Of a stretch of DNA of 64,000 bases, positions 20,332 through 31,699 are shown one piece after another. The notes under the pieces are model-generated. The model ran no database searches. It was not told the DNA's origin and saw only the letters and a program-made list of their open reading frames with translations. The position numbers and the translations under genes were made by a program. The stretch's first letter is position 1. The number at the start of each line of letters is the position of its first letter. This DNA is from Chloranthus sessilifolius. Lineage: Eukaryota; Streptophyta; Magnoliopsida; Chloranthales; Chloranthaceae. The stretch covers positions 83,298,097-83,362,096 of the forward strand of contig CM037590.1 in NCBI GenBank assembly GCA_021018995.1. The letters are read 5' to 3'.

Positions 20332-23300
20332 ATGGCCACGGGTTCAAAATTCACAGAAACCTTGGCTACTTTGGTGACTTCTACAGCCAATGGCAGCCCC
20401 GTGGCCACTCGAAAATCTGCAAGGATTGTAGAGGCTTCCATTATGGAGACCTCTGAGACACCTACATCCATTGTGGAGCCCCAAGTAGAGCAACCAACTG
20501 AGAAGAGGGCTGCCCCAGTGAAGAAGGGTAAGGCTATGGCCTCTGATACCCAAGCCAAAAAGAAATTTGCCCCAAAGAAGAGGGCCAGAGAGCACCAACT
20601 TACCAAAAGCCCTGAGAAATCTAAAAAGAAACAGAAAAAGGGCAAGGCCGTGGCCAAGAAGGTCCCTGAGGTGGACACTAATGAGGAAGAAGATACTGAG
20701 TACCTCAGAGTCCCATCTGAATTTGTAACTGCAATTAAATTGGAGAGAAATAATTTTTAAGAAAATTTATTTTGAAGAGCTACCAAAGACATCAGCCTCC
20801 ATTGAGTACCTAACTAAGGCAACTCTACTACCCTTGTTGAGGCCCCCACTACAGCTAGTTTTCCCTAGACTAGTGCAACTATTTTATTAGAATATCAGAG
20901 TAAAGATTGGGGATGATGGGAACCTAGCATTGCTGGTATTGATTGACAAATTTGAAATGCTCTTCAATCAAGCTGCAATAGTAGAAATACTTGAGATTCC
21001 AGCCAAGTATAGCCCTAAGCAAGGCTTGGGTCCTCGTTTAATAGCCACCATCCCAGAAATAGCCAAGGAGCTAACTGGAGGGGTCACAGCCTCAGGAGTC
21101 TCAATTAGGAAGAGGGATCTGCACACAAACCTCAGATTTATGGATGGGGTGTTGAGGAAGAATGTGCATTGCTCTAGCCATGAGCAGGAGAGGAGGTCAC
21201 CCATTGCCAATGCACTCTACTCATTCCACATGACTCACTACTTGGGTGCTGCGAAGTTGATTTTTGAGTAGATGAAGGATATTCACGAGAAGGTGAAGAC
21301 AAAGAAGAAACCCCATTCCCTTCTCTACTGCAGGCTTATCACAGCCTTGTTGTAACTTGGTGGATACCCCTTTTAGAGGGAGGAGGAGACTGTTACCCTG
21401 GCCCCCAAAAAATGTGGAAAGAAACAACGGGGGATCAGTGGTACTCTAATTGAGAAGAAGAAGAAGAAGAAGGTAGATCTGCTAGCTCCAGTAGCCCCTA
21501 CAATTCAAGAAGCAACTGCTACTGTTGCTGCCTCTATGGCTGTAAGCTCTGATGCCCTCTCTCAGGCAGCCCATTCATGTGTGCCAGCTAGCACCACCTC
21601 CACATCTGAAGCCATTACCTCACCAGCCACCCCTTCAACTTCCATGCCAGCCACCACTACCTTAACCCAAGCCTCACAACCTTTCATAGTCCCATAAACC
21701 TTACCCCAGCCAATTCTACGAACTACCACTACCACCATACCTACTGAAACCTTAACTGTACCCCCACCCATCACATCAGCCACACCAAGACCATCCATCC
21801 ATACCATATTTGATGAAAGCATACCAGTACCTCCAACAAGCCCACCTGTGATAACCACCTATAAAAAGAAAAGAAAATTAACCAAAGCCCACAAAGATAT
21901 CCCAAACTATCCCAATTTCAGAAACCTCAGCCATACCAGACCCATCCATTGAAATCCAACAACCCTCACCAACCCAAACCTCCTCAGCCCAAGCCCCTAA
22001 AGTTGAAGCCTCCTCTCAGCCCATTGAAACCTCCACACCTTTTGAAGCTGTTACCTTTAAGCCTTTAGGCCAATCCATCCCATTTTCTCCTTTCCATGAC
22101 CATGACCCACTTTCAGGAGAAAGGTACTTAGCTATGATGTCCTCTATCATAGGGGGTATCAACTATGAGTACACCCCTCTCCCAGACTCACCTCACCCTC
22201 CCCATATCACCCCTACTCATGATTCATGCCACACCCATCAATTTACACCTATACCTACTTCCCCACAGCCAACAAACTTTCACCATGCACCCACTTCTCT
22301 ATTTCAACCAATTGTAACCAGTCAACCCACACTACCTGTTATCCTTGATATCTTACCCTAAATATTCAACCTCCTACTCTCCCTTCAAGCCCAAGTGTTG
22401 GCCAACACCCAAACTCATTCATCCATTGAGTCCAACCTTCAAACTATGACCCCCACCCTCCAAAACCAAGCCTTAATCCAAACTAGCCTACAAGCCATCC
22501 AATCCATATTGTCCCTCTTAACCCAATCTTCATAACAACCAACTATCTCTACACCCACCCATTTACCTACTCCACCCCCTTCTCCCCAACCCTCAACCCT
22601 ACCTGTAACCACACCTATACCCATTGAACCTATCCCAAAAATCCCACCTGCTGTAGCAACATTTGACTCTACCACAGATGTGGAAGACTCAATCCCGACC
22701 TCTTGAATCCTAACCCAAACAGACCCTGAACCTAAACCAGAACCCCAACCTGAGCCTGAATCTGAAGTCCCCCAGCCCATTCCTTCTACTACCACCCCAC
22801 CCATGTCATCATCCATTCCCTCTCCATTTCTGGCTGGCCCTTCTTCAAGTGATGAGTAGCCCTTAATACATGCCTCTTCCTTTTCCATACCTCCATACTC
22901 CACCCTCCTCCATGCTATGAAAACTAACCCTTACCTTAAAAGGATGTCATTAGAGGCATGAATGACATCAGAACATCAATCAGGGTTCCCTATGAAGAGA
23001 AGATTCATCTAATGGAGCTGGATTCTAAAGTTTAATTGCTGAGAATAGAAAAGGGCTGGAAACAAATGTTGATTCTCTTTAAAGCCCAACAGTGTGTTGC
23101 AGAAATAGAAAAATAGAGAGTAGATACACTGAAGACAAGGTTAGCTACCTCGAAGGAAGTAACAAGGGCTACCAGGGAACTCTATGAAAGTAGAGTTCTG
23201 CTTGCTGAAAAGAAAGCAGAAATTCTTGAAAGGAGAGTGGCTGAAATGACTGCCAGAAAGCTTGCACAAGATGCTGCTGCTGCTGTTGTGAAGCAAGAGA

Positions 23301-23337
23301 AGGGAAAAGGAGTCAAAATCATGGATGAGGCTACATA
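20332..23337 (+). pseudogene. ORF2 (plant transposon protein), element A
   Basis: Extra gene between pol and 3' LTR, as in Athila. ATG 20332 opens MATGSKFTETLATLVTSTAN. Residues about 60-125 are lysine-rich with nuclear-signal-like clusters (AKKKFAPKKRAREH, KSKKKQKKGKAVAKK). The central domain (20930-21340) has LEIPAKYSPKQGLGPRLIA, VSIRKRDLHTNLRFMDGVL, HEQERRSPIANALYSF and LLYCRLITALL, parallel to the B protein. A long Pro/Thr/Ser-rich region follows (21480-22850). A coiled-coil-like charged tail ends KGKGVKIMDEAT at TAG 23335-23337. Many stops and shifts occur from 20758 on. There is no signal peptide or membrane helix, so I do not call it an envelope. The function is unknown; a DNA- or chromatin-binding role is inference. 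Confidence 0.72.
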
Positions 23338-25250
23338 GGATTCAAATGTCGATTTTACACATACAATTAGTTAGGAAGTAGTTATTTAAATTTTGTGTAG
23401 TTCTTTTCCCTTACATTGTAAAAATTTCTATATATAAACGAAATTTTTCTTTGTTATGTTTATTTGATGTACTTTCTGTCATTGTGTTGGTTTATGTCTT
23501 TTACTTGTGTTTGTGTGTTTTATTTGTTGTTGTTAATTACTTTGTTTATGTCTGATTTTACCTTGCTGCACATGCCCTTTTATCTTTGAATCAGTGAGGA
23601 CACTGCTCCTCATAGGGTTGGGGGTGTGGCAAGGTTTCCCAATGATATATTTAACCCAAGTGCGGCAGAAGCAAGTAAGTGAGATAGATATAGATCTATG
23701 TTCACCTAATAAACATGAAAAGTGAGAAAATTTAAAAATTTTGCAAACCCTTAGGCATTAAAAACTTTTAAGTTTTAGCATTTCCATGAGGTGAACACTA
23801 AGAAAACTCACTCATATCAATACTTAGTGAACCATTAAAGAGAGAAAAAGGTAAGGACATGCCTAAGAATTCAATGGAAGACCATACCTAGTGAGATTTG
23901 GGCTTATAAAAAAAAAAAATTTTGAGGAGTGACTGAGGCAATTCTTTTTGCTCTAAGGACTAACTGAGTCAATGTCCTCACTAGAAGTTAGGCATCTCCA
24001 AGTTGAAACAGTTGACAATACTCATAACATCTAGGAAAGGATCAAGGCCTTCTCTTGGACAGTTTGAGCTTAAACATATCAAACCTGATAAATTACCCTT
24101 GTGTATACACCTTTTGAGCCTTAATTTCTAGTTTTCTTCAAAATACACTTGAGTATTTATACCTGAACCTATGGACCTGATTCAAACCTACCCCCACTCT
24201 GAGAATTCAAAAGGTAAAGGAGAAGGAGTTGAAGATGGATAAGGTAGGGTCAACATTGGGTGAATGAGGAGAAACACCTAAAGGACAACAGTGTAGCAGT
24301 TGAGGAGAGGGTGGCATTTCAGAAAAATAAAAAGGAAAATGTATCGAAAGGAAAGAAAAATAATAATGAAAAGAAGTAGAGAGGAGTCAAGAGAAAAATT
24401 TCAATGGAAAAATTAAAAATAAGAGGAGAAGCTGGCCACTTCAAGTCTGAAAAATGTCAAAGAATATGAAAGGTGTTGAACTAAAGAATTTGGTGAAGTC
24501 ATGAATCACCTCCCACACCTGCTGATTTCTCAATTTTGCATCCCTTTTCACCCTTCCATTCTTTATAACCTACACCCATAAGCCACATTATAACTCAGTC
24601 ATAAGACCTTGTGATCCTAAGTTGAATGAGTTGTTATGTGGAGATGAGGAGTTGTCCAATCTATGGTGAGGAATAGCCAATGATGCCAGAATTTAGGAGC
24701 TTTGCCTATGCTCATGCTTATAGACCCATTTGGGGGCTGTAACTGCTCTTGAGCTTGTGTGAAAATGAAAGACCTTAAAGTTTTTTGTGAGTGACTGCCC
24801 TAATAAGCATTGGGTTTGATATTGAAGGTATTGGGCATTGCCTAAACCTAATTGTTGAATTAATGGTGAGCTCAGTACTGACATACACTTGTTATTGCTC
24901 TTGTTGTAAGCTAATTGGAAATGATGTGCATGCATGAAAAAGTTTTAATGATTAAATGTATGTGCATATCATGTGTTTAAATTCCTCACATATCGAGTCA
25001 AAGGTGAACTGATGCTCTGTGTATAGATAGCTTACTTGACAACTTTACACAATTGTTAACTGTTTCATTGAGAAGTTTGTGGGTACCTTCACTGAAAACC
25101 CTCAGGAGACTTCACTCCTCCACTAGGGATCACCTAGGGGTTTAAAAGGCTTGATGCATAAGCTAAATGCATTTGTGTTCCCTACAAAAGTGGTATTTAC
25201 ATTCATAGAATAGTTATTTAAATTTTACTTTGCTCAGGGACTAGCAAAGA
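23338..25250 (+). other. 3' non-coding region of element A
   Basis: No gene. It holds an internal polypurine-like copy AGGGTTGGGGGTGTG (23614-23628), phrases shared with element B (AGTGAGRTTTGGGC near 23892; GGACAGTTTGA near 24058), and an 83-base block at 25071-25153 identical to B. AG-rich, A-rich and T-rich patches fill the rest. Confidence 0.75.
25071..25153 (+). other. 83-base block identical in elements A and B
   Basis: By eye the sequence from AGAAGTTTGTGGGTACC to TTTAAAAGGCTTG is identical, base for base, to the segment of B starting at 49070 with the same words. The flanks on both sides differ at once. It is non-coding and lies about 110 bases from the 3' LTR. Confidence 0.85.
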
Positions 25251-25265
25251 TTAGGGTTGGGGGTG
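25251..25265 (+). other. polypurine tract of element A
   Basis: TTAGGGTTGGGGGTG lies directly before the LTR start TGTTATT. It is the expected plus-strand priming site, nearly the same as TTAGGTTTGGGGGTG before the B LTR. Confidence 0.85.
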
Positions 25266-27404
25266 TGTTATTCACTGAAAAGTACCATTTCTCACATTTT
25301 AACTTGGCCTTTGCTATACCTTGAAGATGACTAATAACTTTTTTTTAAGTGTGTTTTGTAGTTAGTAATAAATTATGCAGCTTAACACAAAGTCCATGCT
25401 TTTGGTTCCAAGAAGAGAGAGAATTCAAGCCAATGATGACAGTTGAACCAAAGACTGATGGAACACCATGATGGTACACACCATGGTGACTACTTTACAT
25501 GTCATGATGAACCAAGGAAGTCTAACAGATGAAAGAGGTAAAGAGGTATAGATGAAAGTGAAGGAAGCTGCAACAGAAGCATATGCCTTACAACAGAGGA
25601 ACAAATGACTTATCTCTTGAGTTGAGGTCTTTGCACGCGTGTAAGGCTGCATAAAACTTCAGACAAAGAATTAAGACTTCAGCAAGCACCACTTAGAGAA
25701 ATCGTGAGGTTATCACGTGGCTATGGAGGAGAGAGAGCACCAGAAGTTCTCTAACGTAGTTCTCTCACGCTTAGAAGCTTAACCCGGTACCGAGCAAGAT
25801 GTGCTATCCACTTGACAAGAAATTGAGCGAGATGTAAATGCATCTACGCGAGTACCTCACAAAAGGAAATTCTAAAGCCCTATTGTGCTAGTACATTCAA
25901 AGCCAGAGCAGCTGCGCGATAATGCAAAGTCCACCTACGTGAAGGAACTAAAGATGCAAAAAGTAACTGCGCGACAAGATTAAATCCTTATGTGCGAGGA
26001 AGTAGCATTTAAAGCCATAATTTTACCTTGCGAGTACTTTGCAAGCCACACGAGAGAATTAATGTGCATAAGCTAGCCTTGCAAAGCTCGGGCTCTCCAC
26101 TTCTCTGTCTTAACTCAAGGACCTTTTGGGGATTTCTCCAGGTTTAGGGCACACATCCCAAGGCCTTGATCTCGAGGCACACATCCCAAGGCATCCAAGG
26201 GTTGTAATAGTGTCACATCTACTAGGAAATTATCGTTAATCTTCTTTGAGCCAAGGCATTAGGGATTGAGTATTTAAGCTGTACTTGTAACTTAGAATTT
26301 TTATCTTTCCTTCAACCCCTCTCGGTTGAGAGCTCGAGCAGACTAGGGTTAGGGTTTGATCACCTCTTTTTCTCATTTTTCTTCTCTATTAGCTTAGCCA
26401 TTGTTGGCTAAATCCCTTATAAGCAATTAGGTATAGGTTTATTTAGTTTTGTAATGGGTCTTGTAACCTTTGGGATTTTGTGAAGAGCAGTTGTGCACAA
26501 GGCTGATGCCTTCAGAAATCTCATTGTAAGTACTGTGTTGATCAATGAGATTTATTTTTTTTAATTGTACACTCAATCTATTATTTTTCTATTTACCCGT
26601 AGTTTTGTTCATTATATGCATATAATTAGGATTTGAGCTGATTGAAAGGCCCATGGAAGCTTGAGCTTATAGCCCTGGGACCATGGTGGCAGCAATAGTT
26701 TACATGTTCTTTCTCAGACCCCTGTGGTGTAGATAACCTTTGTGGATAGCCTATGACCATTTAAGTGGACAGACTATAGCCCTAGGGTGAGTCCAAGCCA
26801 TAAATCTAAGAAGGATTCTTCTCCTCTGCACATGAGCTTATAGCCTTGTGAGAAGTTGACCATTTAAGTAGACAGGTTATAGGCTTAAGAGACCAGGTCA
26901 AACCATAAGAATTGAGTTAGATACCTCCTCCTTGTAGATGTGCCTGTAGCCATCTAAAGGATTGCTACAGAGACAGCCCTAAGTCTGAGTTACTGAACTG
27001 AATCAACCTTAGCTTAATTACCTACTTCCCATCATTTTATCTTTCTTTTTGGCATACACCATCACCACCTTCTTTATAACCCTTTCTCTAGGATATGAAT
27101 GCACTTTATTTTTCTTCTCTTAGTGATAATTTAGTGTAGTTGTGAGACCCAACTCCCTTGATTTAGGATTGTCAAATTTGTAGCTAGATCTGGAGGCCTA
27201 CTATTATAGCCCAATTTGGGTTCCAGATCAAAATCTCTGTGGAACAAACTCTTACTTTAAACTTGCTACAATAGCCCTGTATCTTTTAGGCTGTGTGTAT
27301 CTTTGGTTTCTTTTTTCATAGCCATTTCACTCTACCTTTGTATTCTAATTTTTTCCACCACATCACCACTTTAAATAATAGCAGGCATACCTAGGTAGTC
27401 AACA
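25266..27404 (+). mobile_element. 3' LTR of element A
   Basis: TGTTATTCACTG to GTCAACA, aligned with the 5' LTR over its length except for a missing segment of about 400 bases near 26848. That join falls inside one copy of the GACCATTTAAGTGG hairpin phrase. The CpG array (25640-26085) is retained but eroded. Confidence 0.92.
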
Positions 27405-27409
27405 AGAGG
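27405..27409. repeat. target site duplication AGAGG, right of element A
   Basis: Second copy of the duplication seen at 10638-10642. The next 20 bases (27410-27429) are the cut-off end of the left LTR of element C. Confidence 0.88.
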
Positions 27410-27429
27410 CAAAAATTGGGGTGTCTACA
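27410..27429 (-). mobile_element. terminal 20 bases of element C left LTR
   Basis: CAAAAATTGGGGTGTCTACA, the U3 terminus (TGTAGACACCCC in sense), separated from the rest of the LTR by element A. GATGCCCTTCTTCGG follows, a polypurine tract on the minus strand (27430-27444). Confidence 0.85.
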
Positions 27430-27444
27430 GATGCCCTTCTTCGG
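27430..27444 (-). other. polypurine tract of element C
   Basis: The minus strand reads CCGAAGAAGGGCATC directly before the LTR start TGTAGACACC. Element D has the same at 54473-54487. Confidence 0.8.
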
Positions 27445-27954
27445 CGCGTCATTGTGGAGTAAGGATGCGTCGAAGAAGTAGACACCCCTCTTCTGAGGTG
27501 TCTTTTCATTTCTTTGAAAGATCACAAGTGTGAATCGGGGAGCTAACATGAAAGTGGCATCCCACCGCATATCGCGACTTGCTCCAAGGGCAGTAAAACA
27601 GAGGGAAATTGATATAATTGTGGTATCGGGGAGCGTCATATGAATGTCCAAAGACAAGGTCAAGTGACCGGATAATATGATGTAATTTGATGTAGAAGGT
27701 TTTCGCAAGTCATGTCAAATCGGGCACGTCATTGCTCAGACCAGTGGCACGTCAGAGGTCCCATTCCAATGGATATTTGTGATTTCTCAGAGTTGAGCAT
27801 ATTTAGTGTTCAGTTTCCTAGGGGAAGGAACGAATTGGAGTGAGAGGTGAATTTTGATAGATAGAGGGTTTATTTATTATCATTTTTTTATTTTGTTTTT
27901 GAAAGTTTGGGATTCTTCATTTAAGATCAATTCGGTGGTAAAACGACAGAAAAT

Positions 27955-28137
27955 GTGACTTCAGAGACGTCACTGAGTAGATCCATCAGAACGAGATTTA
28001 TGGACCCGACCATTGATGTGGTTGTCAAGACGACACTTGGTATGCCAAATACTCCATCTAATCTTCTCGTGAATATTGATGGTTGTCTCTTATGGGAGGA
28101 CTACAATGATTCACGTGTTAGGAGAGACGGGTTTTGA
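27955..28137 (+). CDS. conserved small ORF, antisense in element C 3' region
   Basis: Sixty codons from a GTG (no in-frame ATG start; the frame is open back to about 27922) to TGA, ending DYNDSRVRRDGF. A homologous frame of exactly the same length sits at 55246-55428 in element D. By my alignment 42 of 60 residues are identical, and many differences are third-position or conservative. Shared blocks are SLSRS, DPTI, VKTTLG, PSNLL, LWEDY and RDGF. I recognise no family. It may be an exon of an antisense transcript rather than a whole protein. Both copies are followed by TTACTTACCTGATTTA-like sequence, a consensus splice donor on the minus strand. Confidence 0.4.
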   Translation: MTSETSLSRSIRTRFMDPTIDVVVKTTLGMPNTPSNLLVNIDGCLLWEDYNDSRVRRDGF

Positions 28138-28199
28138 AAATATTTGACTTAATATTAGCTAATTATATTTTATAAGGAATATCGAGCAGCAAGAAAGTG

Positions 28200-29110
28200 G
28201 TGATACTTACCTGATTTATTGCACAATGGGATGTTCGGATTGCCTGTTAAGATGTTCGCGAAGGGACTTGATAATTGATAGGCACTATTATTTTGTGTTG
28301 GTCACGCGGTGGGACATTAGGGCGCATGATGAGAGGCTCGCGACAGGGTATGAAATTTATTGGGTGTGATGGGACGTTGAAGGGTTACCTCTCACTTCTG
28401 TCGGCGAGCATATGTTTTTTTTATTATGGTAGAGTCTGGCAACTGCTGTGCGATGGGACATTTGGGGGGTTCGACTCTTTGCTTTTCGTGATGGGATATT
28501 GATTGAGCCTTCCTTTTGTTTGCTATACGGGGTCATGCAATGGGGTTTCAGGGAAGTGTAATTGGCGATGGGACATTGGTGGTCCTCCCCTTCTGGTTGT
28601 GTGTCATGGCGGGTTGCGACGAGACTTGGGGCATTTCAATTTGATGACCCCTTGGCTGTTCTGACGTCATGATGGGACAATGATGGTGTCTTTCTTTTTT
28701 TGGCAGATCTTGGTTATACAATGAGTTGTTTTTAGTTTGAATGGTGTCTGAGATAGCGACGGGGCTTGCCTTTGGCCTTGGTGGTGTGGCAGAGCTTTAG
28801 TGTCACGATGGGACATGAAGTCGTGGCTGATTTATGTCAATGAACTTAGGTGTTTGGATAACATTGGTTATATGTGCGTTCTGTCATGATGGGATGTATT
28901 ATTGTCGGGATGTGTGATGGGATATCAATGGCTTTCTCTCTTTGGTTGGCGTGTGGGGTTACGTGATTGGATAAGGGATTGTGATTCTGTTCGTGGTGGG
29001 GCAGTAGCGCGGAATGATTTATCTTGTGGCTACTTTGTCGTTATTCGGGTGTCGTTCTCATAATTTTTGCTTTTGTGTCACGATGGGACTTTTATTATTA
29101 TTTTTTGTTC
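28200..29110. repeat. degenerate GCGATGGGACATTG repeats, element C 3' region
   Basis: At least twelve copies of a core like CACGATGGGACATTG, spaced irregularly by about 35-120 bases: near 28222, 28303, 28364, 28449, 28490, 28565, 28672, 28803, 28886, 28914 and 29076. Some carry the same follow-on phrase (ATTGATTGAGCCTTCC). Element D has the same family of repeats at 55525-56345. Confidence 0.75.
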
Positions 29111-31690
29111 TAGTGGTTTGAATGTGACAAGGCATCGGGAGGTGTCCTGAATTATTTATATTTTTGGGTTGTGTTATTGCGATGAGAATGCGAGCGATAA
29201 TTTTATTTTATGTTATTTGTGTTATTTATCGCAGCAGAACTAGTGGCGGGCGTCGGGGAGGGATTTGGTCGCAATGGGGCTGCGGACAGTAGTTTTTACT
29301 TTGATTTTTGTATGATTTTTACTGTGATTTTATTTGGTTTTTATTTGATTTTTTTGTTGGTTGTATTTTTTGTTTGTTTATTTTGATTTGTTTGTTGGGT
29401 TTTGTTTTCTTATTCTTGGGGAATTTGAAGTGTTTGTTTTGTTTAAGGTATGGATTTGTTTGTTTTGGTCTTATGTTTGGCTTGGAGTGACCCTTGGTTG
29501 AAATGTGTGAATTTGGTTTCAAAGCTTAGATGGGTATTAGATGTTTTAATCCTACTGGTTCATCTATTTTGTGGTGGATTTGTGTTTCTTTAAGGGGTAA
29601 GTGTTTTGCGATTATTGATTTATCTCCATTTACCATGGATTATGCTTTGTTTGAAAGGCTAGGTGTCTTGTTTTGGACATTTGTTTTGGGGTCCCATGGT
29701 GGAAAAGTAAAAAACAAACTGAAAATAAAATATATAAAAAAAAATGCCCTAGTTTGGGGTGTCAATCTCGTGGCTTAAGTATCGCTATCAAGGTGCTAGC
29801 GTTCTTAAAAAAATGCCCTAGTGTCAAGTGACGGTGGGACTTTTATTGGCCTCACAGGTGTCCTAGAGTGTATTTGTGATGCTCCCACATTGGGAAGTAG
29901 TTTGATTATTTCGGCCACATGTAGCACTTGATTTTGTAAGTGTTGAATGATCGTCATGTATCGTAGCATTTAGTAAGATTGTGGTGAATAGTATATAATG
30001 AGTGATTGCATCATTTGTCATTCAAGAGTTTTCGATTTAATTCTCAAAAGATTTTGAAAATCATTTGACTCATTGTCTGAAAAAATTAAGGGTGAAGAGG
30101 AGGCAAGGTTTATTGATTAGGGGGTAACTTCTTATTCAACTAAATTTTGAAATAGTAGTAAACTACTTTCTTCTCAGGTGGGTAATGCGGTGCTATAATT
30201 AAGCTCTCCATCATGGTCCAACACTATCAAATCATCAATTCTGTGATTAGTAGTGGTTGACCTCCTCCCGCCACTGTACGACGACATCTAGTAGTGTGAG
30301 GATGTTAAGGATGCCCTCACTGTTTTGATTATGCCTTCTTGGTGAGGAATACCAAGGGGTGGCCTCACAGTTCCGCTTATGCTTCCCTAAATGCATTGAC
30401 TGTTTATTCGTTGTATTGCTCTCGCTCGATTCTGCTTCTTTTTTGTATATTTTTTGAAACAACCTACGAACACAAGAATTATGAGGTTTGATGAAACCTT
30501 GCATTTTTTTTTTTTTTATTCTCTAACATCGACTCAATGGTTGAAGAGGTGTATGAGAATCCTAAGTTTTCTACATTTCAAAAAGGTTTCATGATTCACT
30601 GGTCCTTTCGATCAACTTGTCCGAATAGGAGGAGTGGTTAATGAGTCAGATGATTCCCAAAATATTTTTTGAAAATAGTGACCTACAACTGGCGAATGCC
30701 TTGTGATGAATACGAAGGTGATAGATGTGTGAGTATGCCTATTTAGGCTACGAGACATGATGGTCATTGAGTTATGAATATCGCTGCAAGGTTTAGGGCA
30801 TTCTTCCCCTATGACAATTTCCTGGGCATGTTGCCGAAATAATGTAGGTACTCCCCTTATGGGTTTTGACTTTCTCCTAGGTGAGGCAATTGTGTAGCCA
30901 TTGTTTCTTTGGCTCAAGTTCCTCGACTTCGAGTTCTCGGTCGAGTAAGAGTTATAAGTCATAGATATTGTTATGCAAATTATATATGTATATATATATA
31001 TATATATTTATTTATTACGTATATTTTTTCATATTTTTTTTTTTATTACTATTGTGTTATGGTACAACATCAGTTCCTTAAGCAGGGGACTGACTCAGGA
31101 AGTCCGCTTGGTGGGACATGTTGGATGGTCGATGTGACCGTTTGATTAGATAATGTTGTTTTGGAGTCCTCAATCCCTTTCGATATGATCGATCAGGTAT
31201 GAGAGGGAGGTTATGTTCGGGTTTGTGGTTTGGATGATGTGAGATTTGTCGAAATAGGTGTGACGTCTTTTAACTTCTTTGTTTGATAAATCTTTTATGG
31301 CCGAGGCCTCCTTGTCGGGAGGGACCTTCTTTCATTTTTCGGCGGAGTGAGGCATCTCGTAGAGTTGGAGCGTAGAGTTGTTAGAGAGTTTTCCAGAATT
31401 ATTTACGAGTTGTTTGAAAGTTGTTCGTGGGTGAAGTTGGAACGGGATGCGTTGAGAGGGAACATTGTGTTGTGAAGGTAATGAGAGGATAAGGCAAAGG
31501 TAAAGCAAGAGGAAGAGGCGTGAAGGAGTGGGCCAAGGTTGATCGTTCCTTCATGTGGGGAGGTTTAGTTTTATTTGATTATGCTTATTTTGTTTGATGT
31601 GTACTTTGGGCTTATTGTGAGGTTGTTTTAAAGTTTTGTTTGTAATTTTTCGAGGAGGTTTGGCTTCAAAGGCTTGATGTTGCAGTATTA
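29111..31690. other. element C 3' interior, mostly without recognisable genes
   Basis: T-rich DNA at 29280-29520, a short plus-strand block at 29530-29625 conserved in D (near 57954; 20 of 32 residues identical, flanked by AG and GTAAGT), a TA microsatellite at 30985-31010, and minus-strand open frames at 30247-30504 and 30612-30962 that I cannot assign. Pol would be expected in this interval in a complete Tat element; no protease, RT or integrase motif is visible. Confidence 0.5.
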
Positions 31691-31699
31691 TCATCGGTT

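Larger units (their letters stand above)
10643..27404 (+). mobile_element. element A: Athila-type LTR retrotransposon, degenerate full-length
   Basis: 16.8 kb with LTRs at 10643-13181 and 25266-27404, a tRNA-Asp-type PBS, gag, protease, RT, RNase H, integrase, a long spacer with its own promoter-like array, ORF2, a 1.9-kb 3' region and a polypurine tract. It is inserted 20 bases from the end of the left LTR of element C. All genes carry several stops and frameshifts. The 5' LTR has lost its terminal TG. Confidence 0.92.

Noticed and set aside
22439..22903. Gly/Val-rich open frame of 154 codons on the minus strand
   Set aside because: It is the mirror image of the Pro/Thr/Ser-rich tail of ORF2 in element A; low complexity, no start context and no counterpart in B.
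30612..30962. Minus-strand frame of 116 codons as part of Tat pol
   Set aside because: No protease, RT, RNase H or integrase motif found; left unassigned.
30981..31012. TATATATA stretch as a promoter
   Set aside because: Simple TA microsatellite with no gene start or array nearby.
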